Below are positions 7,185-10,554 of a stretch of 10,554 nucleotides of DNA, in pieces; position 1 is the first letter of the stretch, and the number at the start of each line of letters is the position of its first letter. Made by a program: the position numbers and the translations under genes. The notes beneath the pieces were generated by a model. That model was not told where the DNA came from. It saw only the letters and a list, made by a program, of their open reading frames with translations, and did not search any database. This DNA comes from an uncultured Bacilli bacterium (lineage in GTDB: Bacteria; Bacillota_I; Bacilli_A; RF39; UBA660): positions 1 to 10,554 of the forward strand of contig CAKORV010000030.1 in the NCBI GenBank assembly GCA_934101625.1, given 5' to 3'.

Positions 7185-7404
7185 AATTAACTGCATGTTT
7201 TTTTATAAAATACATAAGAGCAAGATTATATTCTGTTTCATTATCTAAAGCATCATAGTATTCTTTACCTTCTTTATTTATTATTTTTCTTATTATAAAG
7301 TCATCTGTATCATTTTGATTAACTAAATATGAATAGGTAATTTCTTTTTCATTTATTGTGTCTGCTTCTACATAGTTTATTCCATTTAAAGTAGTTTCAT
7401 ACAT
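7183..7404 (-). CDS. DUF1292 (YrzB-like) protein
   Basis: A 73-residue acidic protein with the DUF1292 pattern: a short beta strand, then YSYLVNQNDTDDFIIRKI (about 24-41) and a C-terminal part with DNETEYNLALMYFIKK. YrzB-type proteins are small, widespread in Firmicutes and of unknown role. ATG 7404 overlaps the stop codon of the upstream gene by one base (TAATG), and an AAGGAG lies ten bases ahead within that gene, so expression is coupled. It ends in a terminator, so this is the last gene of a two-gene unit. In many Firmicutes DUF1292 genes sit beside Holliday-junction resolvase or alanyl-tRNA synthetase genes; here the neighbour is different. Confidence 0.75.
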   Translation of the reverse strand: MYETTLNGINYVEADTINEKEITYSYLVNQNDTDDFIIRKIINKEGKEYYDALDNETEYNLALMYFIKKHAVN

Positions 7405-8147
7405 TATTGATTTACTCCTTTCGACGTTGTTTCACTTTCTATTATTGATTGATACAATTCTATTTTACTCTGACAATCTTTTGCAAAATCTTGATAATTT
7501 GTGTATCCATATCTTACTACTACATCATTTAGGTCATCAACATTTAAATAATTTGTATCTGTTTTGCCTACTAAAGCACTCAAATCTTTTACAATGTTAT
7601 CTACAGTCTGTTTGTTTTTAGCTAATATATTTTCATCTACCCATATACTACCTATTTGTAATTCATCAGTTATTTCAAATAGTGCGAATTTTCTATTTAT
7701 TTCACTTAATGAGCTTAAATCTTTTGCTACTTCATATGTTAATAGTTCATCTTTTCCATTAACGGTTGTCCAGTTTTTACCATTACTAAATATTGCTTTC
7801 CCTTGACCATTATATGGTCCATCATTTTCTATTATTTGATTACCTGTATCTTTAGGTTTTTTAAGTCCACCTACTTTGGTTAAATGTACTGTTCCTACTA
7901 AAACTATATTAGCGGCAGCAACTATTCCCGCGATTAAACGAATTGTTTTATCTCTTTCTTGTTGTCTTTTTCTTCTTTCAAGTTCTCTTTTCTCTAAACT
8001 TCTTAATCTACTTTCATTTAATTTTTTTAAACGTTCTGGACTATATTCAGAGTTTATAGCTTTCATTCCATCTCTTTCTCTAAATACTTTTTCTAAATCT
8101 TTATCCCAATCTTGTAAAGTGTTATCTAATATATCTTCTCGTTCCAT
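7404..8147 (-). CDS. Single-span membrane protein with charged N-terminal coiled coil, function unknown
   Basis: I do not recognise a family for this 247-residue protein. It has a strongly charged N-terminal cytoplasmic part with a helical, coiled-coil-like stretch (about 37-67, KRELERRKRQQERDK), one membrane helix (about 69-89) and a C-terminal part (about 90-247) of mixed character, with no cysteines before residue ~230 and no evident enzyme motif. Positive charges before the helix predict that the C-terminal domain is outside the cell. The start ATG 8147 has a perfect AGGAGG (8160-8155) seven bases ahead. It is followed with a one-base overlap by the DUF1292 gene and is preceded by a TTGACA promoter carrying an inverted repeat. 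Its layout resembles small divisome or envelope-stress proteins, but that is only a resemblance. Confidence 0.85.
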   Translation of the reverse strand: MEREDILDNTLQDWDKDLEKVFRERDGMKAINSEYSPERLKKLNESRLRSLEKRELERRKRQQERDKTIRLIAGIVAAANIVLVGTVHLTKVGGLKKPKDTGNQIIENDGPYNGQGKAIFSNGKNWTTVNGKDELLTYEVAKDLSSLSEINRKFALFEITDELQIGSIWVDENILAKNKQTVDNIVKDLSALVGKTDTNYLNVDDLNDVVVRYGYTNYQDFAKDCQSKIELYQSIIESETTSKGVNQ

Positions 8148-8162
8148 TACCTATCCTCCTAT

Positions 8163-8194
8163 TTGAATATATTATAATATTCAATAGATGTCAA
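8163..8194 (-). promoter_or_regulatory. Promoter with inverted repeat for the membrane protein-DUF1292 unit
   Basis: A consensus -35 TTGACA (8194-8189), 17-base spacer and -10 TATATT (8171-8166). A perfect inverted repeat with 8-bp arms, TTGAATAT and ATATTCAA, around a TATAAT centre covers 8163-8184, i.e. spacer and -10, as a repressor operator would. The predicted start (about 8159) falls within the AGGAGG, so the true -10 may be slightly upstream; this is the weak point of the call. Confidence 0.5.
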
Positions 8195-8216
8195 TTAATT
8201 AAGATAAAATTTACAT

Positions 8217-9254
8217 TCATTTAACATTTATTTCTTTTGACTTAAAACTTATTATAGTATTTATAAATTTCATTAAATATTTTTGAACTTTAGGATCTAT
8301 ATTTTGAATACTTTTAATTAGTTTTGTTATATCGTTTATAGAATGAATATTGTCTTTGTTATCAAGTACTAATTTAACAATCTGTTCGATCGCGCTAGAA
8401 AGTTGTTCTTTATCTAAACTCTCTAGTCCAATAGTTGTGTTAATATGAAGTTTTTTACTTACTCCAGATAATTTTCCTTCAATAAAGTTTTCACCAAATA
8501 TACACCATGATGTTGGAAAGTGTTCATAGACACCTAATTCTACACTCTTTACTACCTTATAGTTATCATTATTTAATATTATTCCTATTACTGAACCAGT
8601 TGGTACAATATTAATTAGTTTATCTTCTATTTTCTTAAATTTCATTGAATTAAATTCATTTGTTAGAAATCCCGGTCCATCAAAATTATATATATTTTTT
8701 ATTTTCTTTTGTTGTTTTACTGGTAATTCCATAACACTTGTCATGGCTAGATTGCCACCTTTACTATGTCCAGATACATATATTTTGTTATCATTTAGTG
8801 ATATATTTTCTTTCAAATATTTTATTGCTAGTGTTTGAGTATATGTTGGATAAGTGTAACCTAATCTTAAATTTTCAATCCATCCGATTGATGAACCATT
8901 AGTACCTTTAAATGAGATAGTTGTTTCATCTTTAATTTTAAATTTACATGCTCCAAATTGAGTATTTTCATCTTCTAGATTTATAAAATTTGATATATAA
9001 AGTGATGAATATCTTTTAGAGTTAGTTAATAATGAAAGTAATTCAAACGATTTTTTACTCATCATTCCTTGGTTAATTCGATTCTTAAATTGATTAGAAT
9101 ATTCTATAAATTCTTTTAATGATTTTTTTGTTTTGAATGTATCAATTGGAAGATAAACTAATATAGAACATAATAAGTTATCTATTTGATTCCAATGTAC
9201 TTCGTTTATGTCAATATCTTTATAATAATATAAATAATCTTTTATTGTATACAT
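8217..9254 (-). CDS. DUF2974 (Mbeg1-like) alpha/beta hydrolase, probable intracellular lipase/esterase
   Basis: A 345-residue alpha/beta hydrolase. Seen: TTISFKGTNGSSIGWIENLR (about 111-130), the oxyanion-strand region of lipase-3-like folds; nucleophile elbow VSGHSKGGNLA with Ser164; FDGPGF (191-196) with Asp192; and YEHFPTSW (243-250) with His245 as the likely catalytic histidine. This set matches the DUF2974/Mbeg1-like family, predicted lipases common in gut Firmicutes and without a settled substrate. There is no signal peptide, so it should be cytoplasmic. I choose ATG 9254, which has GAGGT seven bases ahead; ATG 9278 lies inside the -10 box (9282-9277) and would not be on the transcript. 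No terminator is seen after the gene; the next promoter begins 23 bases after its stop. The C-terminal ~75 residues are helical with no known motif. Confidence 0.85.
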   Translation of the reverse strand: MYTIKDYLYYYKDIDINEVHWNQIDNLLCSILVYLPIDTFKTKKSLKEFIEYSNQFKNRINQGMMSKKSFELLSLLTNSKRYSSLYISNFINLEDENTQFGACKFKIKDETTISFKGTNGSSIGWIENLRLGYTYPTYTQTLAIKYLKENISLNDNKIYVSGHSKGGNLAMTSVMELPVKQQKKIKNIYNFDGPGFLTNEFNSMKFKKIEDKLINIVPTGSVIGIILNNDNYKVVKSVELGVYEHFPTSWCIFGENFIEGKLSGVSKKLHINTTIGLESLDKEQLSSAIEQIVKLVLDNKDNIHSINDITKLIKSIQNIDPKVQKYLMKFINTIISFKSKEINVK

Positions 9255-9276
9255 AATTTCTACCTCTTTTAATGAC

Positions 9277-9285
9277 ATTATATCA
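9277..9285 (-). promoter_or_regulatory. Extended -10 promoter of the DUF2974 hydrolase gene
   Basis: Minus strand TGATATAAT (9285-9277), identical in all nine bases to the phosphoglycerol transferase -10. A loose -35, TTTACT (9304-9299), lies 16 bases upstream. Predicted start is near 9270, which excludes the upstream ATG at 9278 as the gene start. Confidence 0.55.
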
Positions 9286-9302
9286 TTGATTTAGATAAAG
9301 TA

Positions 9303-9326
9303 AAAGATTAGTTTAAACTAATCTTT
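9303..9326. terminator. Perfect 24-bp palindrome at the end of the flavodoxin remnant
   Basis: The arms AAAGATTAGTTT and AAACTAATCTTT are exact reverse complements with no spacer (9303-9314 and 9315-9326). On the minus strand the repeat begins within the last sense codons and stop (TAG 9320-9318) of the decayed flavodoxin gene and is followed by a short imperfect U stretch, so it is best read as that gene's terminator. It has stayed intact while the gene decayed. It also abuts the -35 region of the hydrolase promoter and could act on it. Confidence 0.5.
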
Positions 9327-9964
9327 CCATTCAGTTAAATCACTTTCATTTACTGTGTTTTATTTCTTTGCATCTACAAAGTTTAAATTTGGATATAACT
9401 TTTTTAGATGCTCTAAACTACTAAATGCACTTGACCTAAATCTATGCCCATCTAACCAAGTACCACCATTAGCCATATTTTCAAGATTTTTACCACTATT
9501 ACCTAAACCACTTGATGCAGAAGTACAGAAAGGAATAACTTTTTATTAGTAAAGTCATTTTCTTTAACAAAGTTATCTACTGGCTATGCAGCGATTCCCC
9601 ACCAAATTGGATATCCTATCAAGATTGTATCATAATCATTCCAATTATCTACTGATGTACTAACTAGTTCAATAATTCTTAATGTTTCATTATCATGTTC
9701 TTTGCTAACTCTAGAATTTTTATTAGAGTAAATTAAATCATCACTAGTATATTCATCTTTTGGTTTAATTTTAAATACATCAGCATTTAAATTAGTTGCA
9801 ATTTTTTTGCTTCATTATCAGTATGCCCTTGTGCTTAATAGTATACTACTAAAACTTTACTTTTTTTACTTCATTATTTTCTTTCTTATTACTTCTTAAA
9901 AAGTAATATAGTCCACATCCTAGTAAAAATACTAATACTAAAATTAAAAATATTTTCTTTTTAT
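9318..9964 (-). pseudogene. Decayed membrane/lipo-anchored flavodoxin (Flavodoxin_4-like)
   Basis: Pieced over frames, the product reads as a short N-terminal hydrophobic stretch with a lipobox-like FLLGC, then KVLVVYY(S)AQGHT (the FMN phosphate loop), DYDTILIGYPIWWGIAA(W)PVD, KVIPFCTSASSGLGNS, NGGTWLDG and an end EWKD, which is the full flavodoxin order. Lesions: the start ATG has lost its G near 9964; single missing A in runs at 9861-9867, 9802-9808 and 9540-9544 shift the frame; in-frame stops at 9837-9835 (TAA for Ser), 9586-9584 (TAG, probably for Trp) and 9362-9360 (TAA). Three nonsense changes mean this is not explained by homopolymer reading errors alone. Intact, it would have been an extracytoplasmic FMN electron carrier, divergent from the MerR gene that likely controlled it. 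Confidence 0.9.
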
Positions 9965-9978
9965 TATATCAACCTTTC

Positions 9979-10007
9979 TTGACTAATTCTTTAGTCTACA
10001 TTATATT
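9979..10007 (+). promoter_or_regulatory. MerR-gene promoter with 16-bp dyad, overlapping a divergent -10
   Basis: On the plus strand -35 TTGACT (9979-9984), 17-base spacer, -10 TATATT (10002-10007). A perfect dyad GACTAA-TTCT-TTAGTC (9981-9996) covers the -35 and part of the spacer, the layout of MerR-family operators. The minus strand has TATAAT at 10005-10000, so divergent promoters for regulator and flavodoxin overlap; no good -35 is visible for the latter, as is usual for MerR-activated promoters. Confidence 0.5.
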
Positions 10008-10062
10008 TATAAATGACGATAGTTGCTCTCGAACAGTAGTTTTTTTAAATTGAAGAGAATTT

Positions 10063-10460
10063 ATGGAAAAATTTTATAGTATGAAAGAAGTACGTGAAAC
10101 AACTGGTTTAACATATGATACTTTAAAATATTATTCTAATGAAGGATTAATACCTGATGTTAAAAAAGATAAGAACAACTATAGAATATTTGATGAAAAA
10201 AAATTGGTTGGATTAAAAGTTTATCTTACCTTAAGAAGTATGGTATGAGTAATAAAGAAATTAAGGTGTATATGAAATTATGTAAAAAAGGAATATCAAG
10301 TATTCCAGAAAGAAAAGAAATCTTAAATAAAAAATTAAATAAATTAGAAAAAGAAATAGATAGAATTAGAGAAAGTATAGATTATATTAATTTTAAGAAG
10401 CAATTTTATGATTATGTTATAAGTGGTAAAAAAGAATATTTTAGTTATTTGGTTAGATAA
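10063..10460 (+). pseudogene. MerR-family regulator split by a one-base deletion
   Basis: The first part (10063-10248) encodes a MerR winged helix-turn-helix: YSMKEVRETTGLTYDTLKYY, then NEGLIPDVKKDKNNYRIF. After LRSM the frame ends at TGA 10246-10248. The next frame (10245-10460) continues exactly as MerR proteins do: MSNKEIKVYMKLCKKG, then SIPERKEILNKKLNKLEKEI, the dimerisation coiled coil. Restoring one G in the GG at 10242-10243 would give the expected SMGMSNKEIK. The two frames overlap as ATGA, so restart for the second part is conceivable, though no good ribosome binding site precedes it. No effector-binding cysteines are seen. It lies divergent from the broken flavodoxin gene, its probable target. 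The gene starts at ATG 10063 with a weak GAAGAG ahead. Confidence 0.85.
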
Positions 10461-10478
10461 TTTTTGATAAATTTGGGA

Positions 10479-10507
10479 TTGATTTCTATATTTAATTATG
10501 GTATATT
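10479..10507 (+). promoter_or_regulatory. Promoter of the tRNA-Gly gene
   Basis: Plus strand -35 TTGATT (10479-10484), 17-base spacer, extended -10 TGG-TATATT (10499-10507). Transcription would start near 10514, leaving about 26 bases before the tRNA. The stretch from the MerR end (10460) to the -35 holds no other feature that I see. Confidence 0.6.
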
Positions 10508-10513
10508 ATTTAT

Positions 10514-10531
10514 GCGTCTTTATTAAGGCGT
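10514..10531 (+). other. Stem-loop in the 5' leader of the tRNA-Gly transcript
   Basis: GCGUCUU (10514-10520) pairs with AAGGCGU (10525-10531), seven pairs including two G-U, around a UAUU loop. It lies between predicted transcription start and tRNA position 1 and has no U run after it, so it is not a terminator for this strand. It may shape the pre-tRNA end for RNase P, or be the remnant of a terminator for the opposite strand. Confidence 0.4.
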
Positions 10532-10539
10532 CTAATCAC

Positions 10540-10554
10540 GCAGGTGTAGTACAA
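10540..10554 (+). tRNA. tRNA-Gly, first 15 bases (cut by window end)
   Basis: GCAGGTG (acceptor strand 1-7), TA (8-9), GTAC (D-stem) and AA match the start of Firmicutes tRNA-Gly genes, which typically read GCAGGTGTAGTACAATGG. Anticodon and the rest lie beyond the window, so the identity rests on this prefix and the promoter upstream. Confidence 0.7.

Noticed and set aside
9255..9278. ATG 9278 as start of the DUF2974 hydrolase
   Set aside because: It lies within the -10 box and has no ribosome binding site; ATG 9254 has GAGGT seven bases ahead.
9355..9549. 64-codon plus-strand open frame opposite the flavodoxin remnant
   Set aside because: It mirrors the conserved flavodoxin C-terminal half on the other strand; no independent support.
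9964..9972. A third TGATATAAT, just before the lost flavodoxin start
   Set aside because: It lies between the ribosome binding site and the start codon of the remnant, so it is unlikely to be a promoter for it; probably chance.
1..10554. Mycoplasma-type genetic code (TGA as Trp)
   Set aside because: The polymerase, glycosylase, phosphoglycerol transferase and hydrolase genes all end at TGA at the expected length, and Trp is TGG throughout.
1..10554. CRISPR array, insertion sequence, prophage or integrase
   Set aside because: No regularly spaced repeats, transposase, terminal inverted repeat pair or recombinase frame is visible on either strand.

Overview
The window is chromosomal DNA from a very AT-rich Gram-positive bacterium of the Bacilli side of the Firmicutes (an RF39-, Mollicutes- or Erysipelotrichia-like gut lineage is my best guess; I cannot place it further from the sequence alone). 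The evidence is the strong AGGAGG-type ribosome binding sites, AT-rich sigma-A promoters, AGA-dominated arginine codons, an RNase Y, a lipoteichoic-acid-synthase-type phosphoglycerol transferase and a YolD/Y-family polymerase pair. TGG is used for Trp and TGA is a real stop in several genes, so the standard bacterial code applies and not the Mycoplasma code.

Almost everything up to 9.97 kb is on the minus strand, so transcription runs from high to low coordinates. From right to left: a decayed flavodoxin gene (9318-9964), a DUF2974-type alpha/beta hydrolase (8217-9254), a two-gene unit of an unknown membrane protein and a DUF1292 protein (7183-8147), a phosphoglycerol transferase translationally coupled to an OGG1-type DNA glycosylase (4348 region to 7128), RNase Y with its own promoter and terminator (2714-4361), then a damage-tolerance unit of Y-family polymerase, YolD-like protein and a membrane-anchored zinc-ribbon protein (273-2693). 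At the left edge is the start of a gene for an exported protein (1-77), preceded by an elaborate RNA leader (about 80-290): promoter, 20-codon reading frame ending in an eight-G run, a long terminator-like stem that includes the start codon of that frame, then a second terminator-like hairpin.

The plus strand is used only at the right end: a MerR-type regulator (10063-10460) split by one missing base, and the first 15 bases of a tRNA-Gly (from 10540) with a good promoter. The MerR gene is divergent from the flavodoxin gene across a 16-bp dyad and overlapping promoters, the usual arrangement of a regulator and its target. Both are broken, by small lesions, while all other genes are intact, so this looks like one dying regulon.

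Two DNA-repair functions (an 8-oxoguanine-type glycosylase and a translesion polymerase) flank rny. The polymerase ribosome binding site starts four bases after the U-run of the rny terminator, so the polymerase unit probably depends on read-through or on a promoter hidden inside rny. I saw no insertion sequence, integrase, CRISPR array or phage gene. The most unusual part is the leader at 80-290.
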